Below are positions 49,805-58,925 of a stretch of DNA of 64,000 bases, in pieces. Made by a program: the position numbers and the translations under genes. Source of the DNA: Caryophanales bacterium (GTDB taxonomy: Bacteria > Bacillota > Bacilli > Paenibacillales > CANHCR01). The notes beneath the pieces are model-generated. The model was not told the DNA's origin, made no database searches, and saw only the letters and a program-made list of their open reading frames with translations. The DNA lies in NCBI GenBank assembly GCA_947459205.1, contig CANHCR010000002.1, positions 50,321 to 114,320 on the forward strand, read 5' to 3'. The number at the start of each line of letters is the position of its first letter. Positions within the stretch are counted from its first letter, which is position 1.

Positions 49805-50880
49805 CCATCACTGTGGGGATTTTAACGCTGTACGTCGGCAGGCGCAGAACCATTGAAGAACGTCCGTTTCTCGCTGCTTGTGCAAACGAAGGTGTAAAAC
49901 TAGGCATCGAAGTCATCGTCTTCACACCGGAAGATGTCGAGCACCGTAGCCGCCGTGTGCGCGCTCATCTCTATGACGTGCGGCGCAAACGCTGGCTTCG
50001 TGCTTGGCGCCCCTTGCCGAGCGTCATTTTCGACCGATGCCGTTACCAAAGTACGCCGCGCTTTGCACAGATGCGTGCGTTTCGTCGTCGCTATCCGCAT
50101 TTGCAATACTTGAACCACCCGCTCGCCAACAAATGGCTTGTCCACGAAGTGCTCGCACGTCATGCACACGTTGCCCGTCATTTGCCAGACACTGGATTGC
50201 TTCGCGGAATGAGTGACGCCTTGCGATTTGGCGCACGCCACAGCACCATCTATATCAAACCGGTCAACGGAACAGGCGGTCGCGGTATTCTCCGTTTGCA
50301 ATGTTCGCCGAGCGCCTCCTGCCGTCTTGAGGGGCGCAATGCACAACGCACCATCATTGCCAGCAAAACAGGATCGCGCAGCGAATTGCTACGCCACACG
50401 TTGCGACTGTGCCGTGGCGGCAGTTATCTGCTGCAACAAGCGATCGATAATCGCCTGAGCAACGGGCAAGTATTTGATTTCCGGCTCGTCGTACAAAAAG
50501 ATGGCAGCGGCAAATGGACATTGACCGGCGGTGCGGCAAGAGTTGGCGGACCGCGCAGCATTACATCCAATCTCCATGGCGGCGGGCGGGCGGTTGGCTG
50601 GCAAACGATGCTTACTCAACAATTCACCGCCAAACGCAGCGAATCCATCGTCGATGACATGAAGACGCTCGCCATCCGCGTCGCCGAGGCACTCGAACAA
50701 CGCTATGGCAGATTGTGCGAACTGGGACTGGACATCGCCGTCGACCGCAGCGGCAAACCGTGGTTGCTCGAAGTCAATCCGAAACCAGCGCGCGAAATTT
50801 TTCGCAAAACTGGTCAGCACGCAACGTACCGTACCGCCATCCGCAAACCGCTCGAGTTCGCCATCTTCTTGAGCCGTTAA
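49801..50880 (+). CDS. YheC/YheD-family ATP-grasp protein, paralog 5 (TTG start)
   Basis: GAGGAGG then TTG at 49801; SVIFDRC; IYIKPVNGTGGRGILRL; FDFRLVVQKDGSGKWTLTGGAARVGG; CELGLDIAVDRSGKPWLLEVNPKPARE. Confidence 0.87.
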   Translation: MTITVGILTLYVGRRRTIEERPFLAACANEGVKLGIEVIVFTPEDVEHRSRRVRAHLYDVRRKRWLRAWRPLPSVIFDRCRYQSTPRFAQMRAFRRRYPHLQYLNHPLANKWLVHEVLARHAHVARHLPDTGLLRGMSDALRFGARHSTIYIKPVNGTGGRGILRLQCSPSASCRLEGRNAQRTIIASKTGSRSELLRHTLRLCRGGSYLLQQAIDNRLSNGQVFDFRLVVQKDGSGKWTLTGGAARVGGPRSITSNLHGGGRAVGWQTMLTQQFTAKRSESIVDDMKTLAIRVAEALEQRYGRLCELGLDIAVDRSGKPWLLEVNPKPAREIFRKTGQHATYRTAIRKPLEFAIFLSR

Positions 50881-50894
50881 AAACGTCCACAACA

Positions 50895-50931
50895 AAAACG
50901 GCACCCGCCATACAACGGATGCCGCTTTTTG
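50895..50931. terminator. Bidirectional terminator between the ATP-grasp and cotJ clusters
   Basis: aaaaacGGCACCCGccatacaaCGGATGCCgcttttt. Confidence 0.65.
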
Positions 50932-50938
50932 CTATCTG

Positions 50939-51508
50939 CTAAAATATTTTTTGCGTCTCACGATCATCTTTGATCATCTCGAGTGCCTCACGAAAACGTA
51001 AGGCGTGCACAATCTCCCGCTCGCGCAAAAACTTCAAACTGTCCTGAATATCCACATCATCCGTCATATCGATTAGCCACTGGTAGGTTGCACGTGCCTT
51101 CTCTTCGGCAGCGATGTCTTCCATCAAATCGGCCACTGGATCTCCCTTGGCCTGAATATACGCCGCCGTAAACGGCACCCCCGCCGCATTTTCATAAAAC
51201 AGTGCATGGTCGTGTGCTGCAAAATGTGGGCCCATGCCCGCTTCAATCATTTGTTGCGGCGTGGCGTCCTTCGTCAACTTGTAAATCATTGTGGCAATCA
51301 TTTCGAGATGCGCAAACTCTTCGGTACCGATGTCGGTCAACAGTCCGATCACCTTTTCTGGAATCGTATAGCGCTGGTTCAAGTAACGTAGCGCCGCCGC
51401 CAACTCGCCGTCTGCTCCGCCATATTGCTCCGACAGAAATTTTGCCATCCGCAAGTCACATTTGCCGACACGCACCGGATATTGCAACTTCTTTTCATAC
51501 ACCCACAT
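50939..51508 (-). CDS. cotJC: Spore coat protein CotJC (manganese-catalase family)
   Basis: MWVYEKKLQYPVRVGKCDLRMAKFLSEQYGGADGELAAALRYLNQRYTIPEKVIGLLTDIGTEEFAHLEMIATMIYKL. Confidence 0.96.
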   Translation of the reverse strand: MWVYEKKLQYPVRVGKCDLRMAKFLSEQYGGADGELAAALRYLNQRYTIPEKVIGLLTDIGTEEFAHLEMIATMIYKLTKDATPQQMIEAGMGPHFAAHDHALFYENAAGVPFTAAYIQAKGDPVADLMEDIAAEEKARATYQWLIDMTDDVDIQDSLKFLREREIVHALRFREALEMIKDDRETQKIF

Positions 51509-51520
51509 CGTTTTTCACCT

Positions 51521-51781
51521 CTACATTTGCCAGGGCCAAGGCCCGTTGTTCCATGCCCACGGTTGCGGCGACAGGCTATGGCCGAAATTCATCAGTGGTC
51601 CGAACTGTTTTTCATATTGCGCCACTAAATGCTTGCGCCGCTCCGCAAACTCGTTGAATTGGCGCACGGCTTGCGCATCGTTCGGATGAGTGTCCAAATA
51701 CAAATTTAACTCCAGCAATACGAAATCGACCGCCATCAAATCGTGCAGCAGATGGTCAGATGATTCATGCATCTCGTTCAT
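51521..51781 (-). CDS. cotJB: Spore coat protein CotJB
   Basis: LMAVDFVLLELNLYLDTHPNDAQAVRQFNEFAERRKHLVAQYEKQFGPL; ends WAWNNGPWPWQM. Confidence 0.92.
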   Translation of the reverse strand: MNEMHESSDHLLHDLMAVDFVLLELNLYLDTHPNDAQAVRQFNEFAERRKHLVAQYEKQFGPLMNFGHSLSPQPWAWNNGPWPWQM

Positions 51782-51908
51782 GCTCAGTCCCCCTATAAGG
51801 AAAATATAGCGCCGGCCAAAGCGTTCCTTTGCGCAGCGCTTCGCGCGGACTGTACTGCGGCAAATGCGGTGGTTGCACAACAAAGTCAAGCACGATGATC
51901 AATGCCAT
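51765..51908 (-). CDS. cotJA: Spore coat-associated protein CotJA (47 aa, absent from ORF track)
   Basis: Manual translation MALIIVLDFVVQPPHLPQYSPREALRKGTLWPALYFPYRGTEHERDA; Y.P.EAL..GTLWP.LY.PY motif; GGGAGGG ribosome site. Confidence 0.85.
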   Translation of the reverse strand: MALIIVLDFVVQPPHLPQYSPREALRKGTLWPALYFPYRGTEHERDA

Positions 51909-51923
51909 CCCTCCCTCACTTTC

Positions 51924-51952
51924 ACTTTATGTACGAGTCAACTGCTTTATGA
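51924..51952 (-). promoter_or_regulatory. Candidate SigE-type promoter of cotJABC
   Basis: Minus strand TCATAAA - 14 nt - CATAAAGT, close to SigE -35/-10 spacing and consensus, just upstream of cotJA. Confidence 0.5.
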
Positions 51953-51966
51953 ACAACCAATGCAAT

Positions 51967-51992
51967 AAAAAAACCCGCTCGGCGGCGGGTTT
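51967..51992 (-). terminator. Terminator of thiF/moeB-like gene
   Basis: AAACCCGC cgccgag/ctcggcg GCGGGTTT followed by T run on minus strand. Confidence 0.75.
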
Positions 51993-53022
51993 ACAATCCG
52001 ATATAGCGGCTGTAGCACGTTTTGGCGAATACGGGGTCATCCGTCCCCTGCACCAGCAAACGTCCATCGGGAAACAGCACCATCGTCTGCCCCGAAGGCA
52101 GTTTGCATTTTAATAAAAATGGGTTCGCGGTCAGTTCACCGAGCGGACGCCAGCGTTCCGCCCATTCGCGCAAATCGAGCGTGTGCGCCTGCAGCGGTTG
52201 GATCTGCACGGAGTCACGGCCACACAACGTTTGCACGGTATCTTCCGCCGCGTGATAGTCGAGAAAATCAAACTGGCGCTGCGCACAGGCTGGGCAGTCG
52301 GCTTTTTTCATACGGCTCACGTCGACTGCTGAATATTGTAGCTCCCACGGATCAAATTGTAGCATGCGCGCCGGCAGTTGGCTCGCTTGTCCTGTTAAAA
52401 GTTTCAGTGCAAACGTCGCTTGGTAAGAGGCCACGATATCGATGATTGGCGCAATCACGCCAGCGGTATCGCATGTCTCAATCGTCCCCGCTTCTGGCAC
52501 ATTGCCGAATAGACACCGTAAGCAAGGCGTCTCCCCGGGCCTGATCGCGAGCACCGTGCCGCGCGAACGCACAGCGCCGCCGTAAATCCACGGTATACTA
52601 TGTTTGACCGCCACATCATTTAGCAAAAAGCGGACAGCGAAGTTGTCGCTCCCGTCAAGTATGAGATCAACATCGGCAAGCAGCGATTCGGCGTTCGTTG
52701 CATTCACGTCGACGACGTGCGGGTCCATCACAATTTGCGAATTCACGGCACGAAGTTTATTTGCAGCAGCTTGCGCCTTGGCCGTCGATTGGGCGGCGTC
52801 TTGTTCATCGTACAGCATTTGCCGTTGCAAGTTGCTCGCTTCGACAAAGTCGCGGTCGATCAGGCGCAAATATCCGACGCCGGCGCGCGCCATATGATTG
52901 GCAAGCACGGTGCCGAGTGCCCCCATGCCGACGATCGCAACACGTGAACTCGCTAACTTGCTCTGCCCTTCGCGACCGATGCCAGCAAACAAAATTTGTC
53001 GTGAGTAGCGCAATTCATCCAT
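51991..53022 (-). CDS. ThiF/MoeB/HesA-family adenylyltransferase
   Basis: RYSRQILFAGIGREGQSKLASSRVAIVGMGALGTVLANHMARAGVGYLRLIDRDFVEASNLQRQ; CLRCLF...CPAC. Confidence 0.93.
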   Translation of the reverse strand: MDELRYSRQILFAGIGREGQSKLASSRVAIVGMGALGTVLANHMARAGVGYLRLIDRDFVEASNLQRQMLYDEQDAAQSTAKAQAAANKLRAVNSQIVMDPHVVDVNATNAESLLADVDLILDGSDNFAVRFLLNDVAVKHSIPWIYGGAVRSRGTVLAIRPGETPCLRCLFGNVPEAGTIETCDTAGVIAPIIDIVASYQATFALKLLTGQASQLPARMLQFDPWELQYSAVDVSRMKKADCPACAQRQFDFLDYHAAEDTVQTLCGRDSVQIQPLQAHTLDLREWAERWRPLGELTANPFLLKCKLPSGQTMVLFPDGRLLVQGTDDPVFAKTCYSRYIGL

Positions 53023-53116
53023 CGTTATCCTTGCTCCCATCGCTTCATTCGTGCAGGTAGTATCTATCTTTGATTATTTTATCATAATCTAGAAATACAC
53101 AAAAACCTACAAGCAC

Positions 53117-53148
53117 ACAAAAACCGAGCAGAGTAAACTCTGCCCGGC
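53117..53148 (-). terminator. Rho-independent terminator
   Basis: CCGGGCAGAGTTTACTCTGCTCGGTTTTTG on minus strand. Confidence 0.75.
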
Positions 53149-53164
53149 CTACAGAAATGACCGA

Positions 53165-53425
53165 TTAGTTGCGCGCCATGTACGTGTTCGGCGTCGTAAT
53201 GACCGGCGTCGGATACGTTTGACCATAGCCGTATTGCGGGGATGTAGTGTGAATGTTGCCGCTAATGTTTCCTTGGAACGCAGACGGAACGGTGCCGATG
53301 TTGCTCACTTGCAACTGGTTCAACATCGATTGAAGTTCGCTCGTCAAGGACTGGATTTGCTGCGCAATTTGGTTGAATTGCTGCAAGCGGTTGGAAATCA
53401 TTTGCGTGTTGGAAAATGCCATCAT
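53165..53425 (-). CDS. Small Gln/Asn-rich hypothetical protein
   Basis: MMAFSNTQMISNRLQQFNQIAQQIQSLTSELQSMLNQLQVSN...; SD-like aaggaggcgc. Confidence 0.6.
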   Translation of the reverse strand: MMAFSNTQMISNRLQQFNQIAQQIQSLTSELQSMLNQLQVSNIGTVPSAFQGNISGNIHTTSPQYGYGQTYPTPVITTPNTYMARN

Positions 53426-53544
53426 AGTGCGCCTCCTTGTTGGATGTTCGGATTTGACTGACCGCGCAGTCGCATACAGTTTGTGCACCGTTGTCGAATG
53501 TTATGCATCGAATATATAATGGAATGGAGAAAGGTGGCGATCGC

Positions 53545-55002
53545 GTGAACGGCCGCACGAATCCCGCAACAGAGAAATTGCTCATATTACATACAAACGA
53601 TTTGCACAGCGCTTTTGAGCAGATGCCAAAAATTGCGAGTGCTTTTCGTGAACGAGGCGAAATTCATAGCGACGCGCATATACTGAAGTTGGATATCGGC
53701 GATCATATGGACCGCGTGCGCACCGAGACCGAGGGAAGCGTCGGCGCCGTCAATGTCGATATCATGAATGCCACTGGCTACGAGTACGTTGTGCTCGGGA
53801 ACAATGAGGGTTTGACGTTTACGCCGCAGTTGCTTCAGCAAATGTACGCCGGGCGCGCTCACTTTCAAATTATCGGCAGCAATATTGAGGAATGCGCGAC
53901 TGGTTTGATTCCAAATTGGCTAGTTCCGCATGCGATTGTGCAAAAAGGCCCGCTGCGCATCGGCTTAATTGGCGTGACGGCGCGCTACAACGATTTTTAC
54001 GAGTTGCTCGGTTGGCACGTCACAGACCCTGTGGAAGTCGTCGCTACGCTCGCCGAAACGTTGCGACCTGAAGTCGATCTACTTATTGTCATGTCGCATC
54101 TCGGTCTCGGCAAAGATCAACAAATGGCACAAACGATTGCCGGCATCGACTGCATTCTCGGCGGCCATACGCACCATTTGCTCGAACAGCCTCTCGTCAT
54201 CAACGGCACCTACATTTGTGCGGCAGGTAAACTTGGGTATCAGATTGGCGAGTTGGAATTTCAGTTTGCCCGCCATGAGGACGGTACATACAGTTTGTGC
54301 GAAGTGAGCGGTCGGACGATTCCTGTCGCCCCATTTGCCGACGACGAACATGTGCGTTCGCTTTGGCAAGACGGATTGCGTGCCAGCCGCGTGCAGTTGA
54401 GTGAAATGGTAACGGTGCTTGAAAAACCGTTAAAAAATGATTGGTACCGCGAATCGGATCTCGGCAATTTGCTTGTGCGTGCGATACGTCACTGGACGAA
54501 CAGCGAGATAGGCATCGTCAACGCTGGGCAATTGCTGCGCTCACTAGATGCGGGCGCTGTCTCGCGGCTCAATCTGCTCGAAATGTGTCCTTCGCCGATT
54601 AATCCGTGTCGCATGCAGATGCGCGGCCGTGAGATTCGCACTGCACTGGAGCAATCGCTGCGCAAAGAATTTCAGCGCAAAGAATTTGTCGGCTTCGGCT
54701 TCCGCGGCAAAGTGCTTGGCTCCCTATGTGTGGATGGATTGCAAATCGAGTATGACCGTCGTCGTCCACCCCAGCAACAGATTACGAGTATCATCTGCAA
54801 TGGCGAGCCGTTCGATGATGAGCGCGAATACATCGTCGGCACGATTGACATGTTCACCTTTGGCATCGGCTACCTGTCTCTTAAAGAAGGCGTCAACCGC
54901 CGTTATTTTCTGCCCGAATTCATCCGCGATTTGCTCGCCGATGCTCTCACAGACAGCGAGGCGATAGCGATCGCTCGTCAGCGCCGTTGGAAACGAATGT
55001 AA
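53545..55002 (+). CDS. Metallophosphatase/5'-nucleotidase family protein (YunD-like)
   Basis: LLILHTNDLHSAFEQMPKIAS; VLGNNEGLTF; CILGGHTHHLLEQPL. Confidence 0.9.
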   Translation: MNGRTNPATEKLLILHTNDLHSAFEQMPKIASAFRERGEIHSDAHILKLDIGDHMDRVRTETEGSVGAVNVDIMNATGYEYVVLGNNEGLTFTPQLLQQMYAGRAHFQIIGSNIEECATGLIPNWLVPHAIVQKGPLRIGLIGVTARYNDFYELLGWHVTDPVEVVATLAETLRPEVDLLIVMSHLGLGKDQQMAQTIAGIDCILGGHTHHLLEQPLVINGTYICAAGKLGYQIGELEFQFARHEDGTYSLCEVSGRTIPVAPFADDEHVRSLWQDGLRASRVQLSEMVTVLEKPLKNDWYRESDLGNLLVRAIRHWTNSEIGIVNAGQLLRSLDAGAVSRLNLLEMCPSPINPCRMQMRGREIRTALEQSLRKEFQRKEFVGFGFRGKVLGSLCVDGLQIEYDRRRPPQQQITSIICNGEPFDDEREYIVGTIDMFTFGIGYLSLKEGVNRRYFLPEFIRDLLADALTDSEAIAIARQRRWKRM

Positions 55003-55077
55003 TGCCTATTTGAAACAAACGACACTTAAAGTTACAATGGAACGTATAACAATTTTGTTCAACTATAGGGGGAACTC

Positions 55078-55917
55078 ATGGACTTCTGGATTGCCGTGAT
55101 CAACGGTATCATCGAAGGATTGACTGAATTTTTGCCGGTTTCTTCAACGGGTCATCTACTACTTGCGGGCTCCATACTGAACCCGTTATCCGATATTAGC
55201 AAAGAAAAATTGGATTCATTCAAGGTTTTCATTCAGCTTGGGGCAATCTTGGCGGTCACGCTAATCTACTGGCGGCGTATTTTTCAGTTGCTCGGCATAC
55301 GGATGCCGCAGTCGAACGATGCTGATGGTAAGGCGCGAACGACAACAGGCGGTTCGATTAACTTGTTGCACGTCATCATTGCCATCACGCCTGCTTTAGG
55401 TCTCGCCTACATATTCCGCGATTTCATCAAAGATGTATTTTTCGGCAACAATACACTGGTGTTAATCAGCTTGGTACTTGGCGGAATTTTGATGATTGTT
55501 GCGGAAAAATTTCAGCCACGTGTCAAAAGTGAGACGATCGACCAAATTACATACAGTCAGGCGCTGCGCATTGGTCTCTTTCAATGTCTATCGCTTTGGC
55601 CAGGTTTTTCGCGAGCTGGGGCAAGTATTTCGGGCGGCATGCTATCCGGCGTCAGTTACCGCGCCGCTGCTGATTTTTCCTTTTTAATCGCGATACCGAT
55701 CATGTTCGCTGCTGGCGGTTATGAATTGCTGTCGATGTATGACAAACTTTCGATGGAAGACTTCGGATTTTTTGCGACCGGCTTCATCTCTGCGTTTATT
55801 GTGGCGCTCATTGTGGTGACGACGGCCCTGAAACATTTGACCAAGATTAAACTGACTTACTTCGCCTACTACCGATTCGCACTTGCCGGCTTGTTTTGGC
55901 TATTCATCATTAACTAA
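55078..55917 (+). CDS. uppP: Undecaprenyl-diphosphatase
   Basis: IIEGLTEFLPVSSTGHLLL; LWPGFSRAGASISGGMLSG. Confidence 0.96.
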   Translation: MDFWIAVINGIIEGLTEFLPVSSTGHLLLAGSILNPLSDISKEKLDSFKVFIQLGAILAVTLIYWRRIFQLLGIRMPQSNDADGKARTTTGGSINLLHVIIAITPALGLAYIFRDFIKDVFFGNNTLVLISLVLGGILMIVAEKFQPRVKSETIDQITYSQALRIGLFQCLSLWPGFSRAGASISGGMLSGVSYRAAADFSFLIAIPIMFAAGGYELLSMYDKLSMEDFGFFATGFISAFIVALIVVTTALKHLTKIKLTYFAYYRFALAGLFWLFIIN

Positions 55918-55934
55918 CGTACAAGGAGCGGAAC

Positions 55935-57065
55935 ATGGGGATTTCGTGGCCAACAATCTATGCAAACCAACCGGTAAGCCCGCACAATGACCCGTGGGAT
56001 CCGTTGCTCTCTTTGCGTCAATATGGTCGTCATGTACTGACGAGCGTTGAGTTTACGGTGACTAATCTGTGCAACATGCGGTGTGAGCATTGCGCCGTCG
56101 GTGACAGTTTATCGTTTGTCGAACCGGATAAATGGCCACTCGCCGAGGTGCTCAAACGGCTCGATGAAGTCGAACATTTGCAAACGATTAGCATTACGGG
56201 CGGCGAGCCGAGTTTTCAGCGGCAAACCGTCAATGAATATATCATTCCGCTGTTGAAGTATGCGCGAGAGCGCGGGGTCAAATCGCAGATCAACTCCAAC
56301 TTGACTCTCGATTATGAGCGCTATGAGCTAATCGCGCCGTGGCTCGACGTGATGCATATTTCCTTCAACTATACGGATGTCGACGACTTCTTGGCAGTTG
56401 GTTTTTCGCGAGCGAACCACGATGTGCCGCGTGCGAGTGCCGTTCGGATGTATGAGCAGATGATGGAAAACACGCGCCGTTTGGCGAATGGTGGACTGTT
56501 CGTTTCCGCCGAATCGATGATTAATTATCGTACGCATTTGAAATTGCCACGTATTCACCAACTGATTGCCGAAATGGGGTGCCTTCGCCATGAAGTTCAC
56601 CCGATGTATCCTAGTTCATTTGCGCGTGATTTGCCGGTGCTGACACTCGAAGAAACACGTGCCGCCATCGAGCGTCTGCTTGATGCTCGCAATCCTGATA
56701 TTTGGATGTTGTTCGGCACATTGCCGTTTTTTCAGTGCAGTCCTGATGCTGTTGAGCGCGCTTTGCTCCAGCGACTACGTGAGGCACCAAGCGTCACCGT
56801 CCGCAATGATCCCGACGGTCGCAACCGCTTGAACGTCAACTTGTTCGACGGCAACGTTTATGTTACCGATTTCAGCGATCTGTCTGCGGTCGGTCATATA
56901 GCCAGTGAGTCATTGAATGACATTTTCACCCGTTGGACAAGCCATCCGTATAACGAACGCGTCAATTGTTACTGTCCCGCCGCTGCTTGTTGCGGTCCGA
57001 ATTTGCTTGTTGTCGACACTTATTACCGCGATGTCAACTTTCAATCGCGCCATGCCATATTCTAA
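55935..57065 (+). CDS. yfkAB: Radical SAM/CxCxxxxC motif protein YfkAB
   Basis: VTNLCNMRCEHCAVG CxxxCxxC; C-terminal CYCPAAACCGPN. Confidence 0.92.
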   Translation: MGISWPTIYANQPVSPHNDPWDPLLSLRQYGRHVLTSVEFTVTNLCNMRCEHCAVGDSLSFVEPDKWPLAEVLKRLDEVEHLQTISITGGEPSFQRQTVNEYIIPLLKYARERGVKSQINSNLTLDYERYELIAPWLDVMHISFNYTDVDDFLAVGFSRANHDVPRASAVRMYEQMMENTRRLANGGLFVSAESMINYRTHLKLPRIHQLIAEMGCLRHEVHPMYPSSFARDLPVLTLEETRAAIERLLDARNPDIWMLFGTLPFFQCSPDAVERALLQRLREAPSVTVRNDPDGRNRLNVNLFDGNVYVTDFSDLSAVGHIASESLNDIFTRWTSHPYNERVNCYCPAAACCGPNLLVVDTYYRDVNFQSRHAIF

Positions 57066-57085
57066 TCTTTGGAGGAATGAATCCG

Positions 57086-57799
57086 ATGTTTGAAGTAAAA
57101 TTAGTTCGCTATTCTGATCCTGACCGCAAGTATCTCGCCCATTCTGCTGCTGTCTACCTCGGCAAACCTGATGTGGATAATGTGAAACGCCCAATCAGCA
57201 TCGTCCGCAAAGGCGATACGCTCGCCATTTTCCGCGGTGAACATGCGCGCTTTGAGTTCAAAACGACAAAAGTCGTCTATGATCACCTGATTACCTATAC
57301 GACGCAAAACATGCGTGCCTGCGGCGGACTACGCGCCAATGAAGCGACCGTCTTCATCCCACCGGCCGAGGACGATGATCCGGTGTACCGTGAAATCGGT
57401 GAACGGCACTTGGCGAGTTATCAGTCGCTCGTGCACGGCATCGATCCTGAGACGAACGATCCCATCAAGAAAAAACGCCTGCAAGCCGCTCGTTCCGTCG
57501 CACCGATGAGTGTGCAACTTCACTATGTATTTGAGTTTAACCTTGGAACGCTGATCGAGGCGATCTTCCCGCAACGCATTTGGACGCCGGGAGCACAGCA
57601 AGATACGAAGCAAGTCGTACAAAAAATGTTCGATTTAGTGCATGCCCAGGATCCTGAACTTTGGGACGTCATCTACGATTATTACGGACCAGAAGCGCAG
57701 GCATGGAAGAAAATCCGACAAAAACTGCGCAAGGACGATCCGGAATTGTTCGCACAAATTATGAGCAAATATGGAATCATGAAATCGATGTGGGAATAG
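57086..57799 (+). CDS. Divergent ThyX-like (FAD-dependent thymidylate synthase fold) protein
   Basis: N-terminal VKLVRYSDPDRKYLAHSAAVYLG and C-terminal ARSVAPMSVQLHYVFEFNLGTLIEAI...TPGAQQDTKQV resemble ThyX; RHR motif not conserved. Confidence 0.45.
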   Translation: MFEVKLVRYSDPDRKYLAHSAAVYLGKPDVDNVKRPISIVRKGDTLAIFRGEHARFEFKTTKVVYDHLITYTTQNMRACGGLRANEATVFIPPAEDDDPVYREIGERHLASYQSLVHGIDPETNDPIKKKRLQAARSVAPMSVQLHYVFEFNLGTLIEAIFPQRIWTPGAQQDTKQVVQKMFDLVHAQDPELWDVIYDYYGPEAQAWKKIRQKLRKDDPELFAQIMSKYGIMKSMWE

Positions 57800-57809
57800 C
57801 GGAGGGCAT

Positions 57810-58856
57810 ATGTCGCGTGGCATGGTTCTAATTCTCGCCGTCGGCCTAATCGTGTTGTACGGCCTGTTCACCGTCGGTTCGCCGTTTTTGCTGGCGATCA
57901 TCTTCGCCATCTTTCTCGAACCGCTAAACCGTATATTGATTGAAAAACTGAAATGGTCGCGCTTTTGGACGGTCACGACCGTTTGTACCGTCTTCACGCT
58001 CGCTTTTCTCGGCATCTTTTACCTAATCGGCATCAACATCTATTCGCAGTTGGTGGCTTTCGGTAAAAATGCACCCGACTATTTCGCTCAGTTGGAAACG
58101 TACCTAGCGGATCCAAACTGGCGCGCCCATTTTCTCTATAACACCTTCTCTGCTGACGTCGCCGATCAAATGAATGCAGCGATTGAAAGTGCGCTTAGCA
58201 ACCTTACAGCGGCCATTAACAGTTTAATCAGCGGATTGTCCGGACTATTGCTTGGCCTGGCCAAAGCGATTCCGAACGTGTTCATCTTCTTTTTAGTCTT
58301 TTTCATCGCTCTCTACTTGGTATCGTTCCAACTTCCGCTAATGAAACGCGGTTTCATCCGTCAATTCGCTGAAGTATCGCAATCCAAAGTAGAGAACGTT
58401 CTGCACAGCCTACGTGAAGCGATTTTTGGTTTTCTGCGCGCGCAATTCATTCTCAGTGCGTTCACGTACATTGTCGTGCTCATCGGCTTACTGATTATCG
58501 GCATCGATTATCCGTTCGCCATCGCTTTGCTCATTGTAATCGTCGATATCTTGCCAGTGCTTGGAACGGGTTCTGTGCTGGTGCCATGGGCTACTTACCT
58601 ATTCTTAAACGGAAACATGAAGACGGGCATCGGACTGCTCATCCTCTTCCTCGTCATCACCACTTTCCGCCGCGTCGTCGAACCGAAAGTGCTTAGCGAT
58701 GCCATCGGCATCAACACACTGGCCGCCCTCGCCTCGCTCTACATCGGTTTCAAACTGTTCGGTGCGATTGGCCTATTGTTCGGTCCAGCGGTAATCATCA
58801 TCTTCACGGCGATGCGCAAAGCAGGCTTGCTCAACTTTAAGATCAAACTTGAATAA
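57810..58856 (+). CDS. AI-2E family transporter (PerM-like)
   Basis: Multiple TMs; DILPVLGTGSVLVPWATYLFLNGN; RRVVEPKVLSDAIGINTLAALASLYIGFKLFGAIGLLFGP. Confidence 0.9.
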   Translation: MSRGMVLILAVGLIVLYGLFTVGSPFLLAIIFAIFLEPLNRILIEKLKWSRFWTVTTVCTVFTLAFLGIFYLIGINIYSQLVAFGKNAPDYFAQLETYLADPNWRAHFLYNTFSADVADQMNAAIESALSNLTAAINSLISGLSGLLLGLAKAIPNVFIFFLVFFIALYLVSFQLPLMKRGFIRQFAEVSQSKVENVLHSLREAIFGFLRAQFILSAFTYIVVLIGLLIIGIDYPFAIALLIVIVDILPVLGTGSVLVPWATYLFLNGNMKTGIGLLILFLVITTFRRVVEPKVLSDAIGINTLAALASLYIGFKLFGAIGLLFGPAVIIIFTAMRKAGLLNFKIKLE

Positions 58857-58866
58857 TCACGTACAA

Positions 58867-58905
58867 AAAATGCCCCAAGCACAATAACTGTGCATGGGGC
58901 ATTTG
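58867..58905. terminator. Bidirectional terminator between the transporter gene and sufB
   Basis: aaaaaaTGCCCCAAGCACaataactGTGCATGGGGCAttt. Confidence 0.75.
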
Positions 58906-58925
58906 CTGTTTATACAAGCAGTTAA

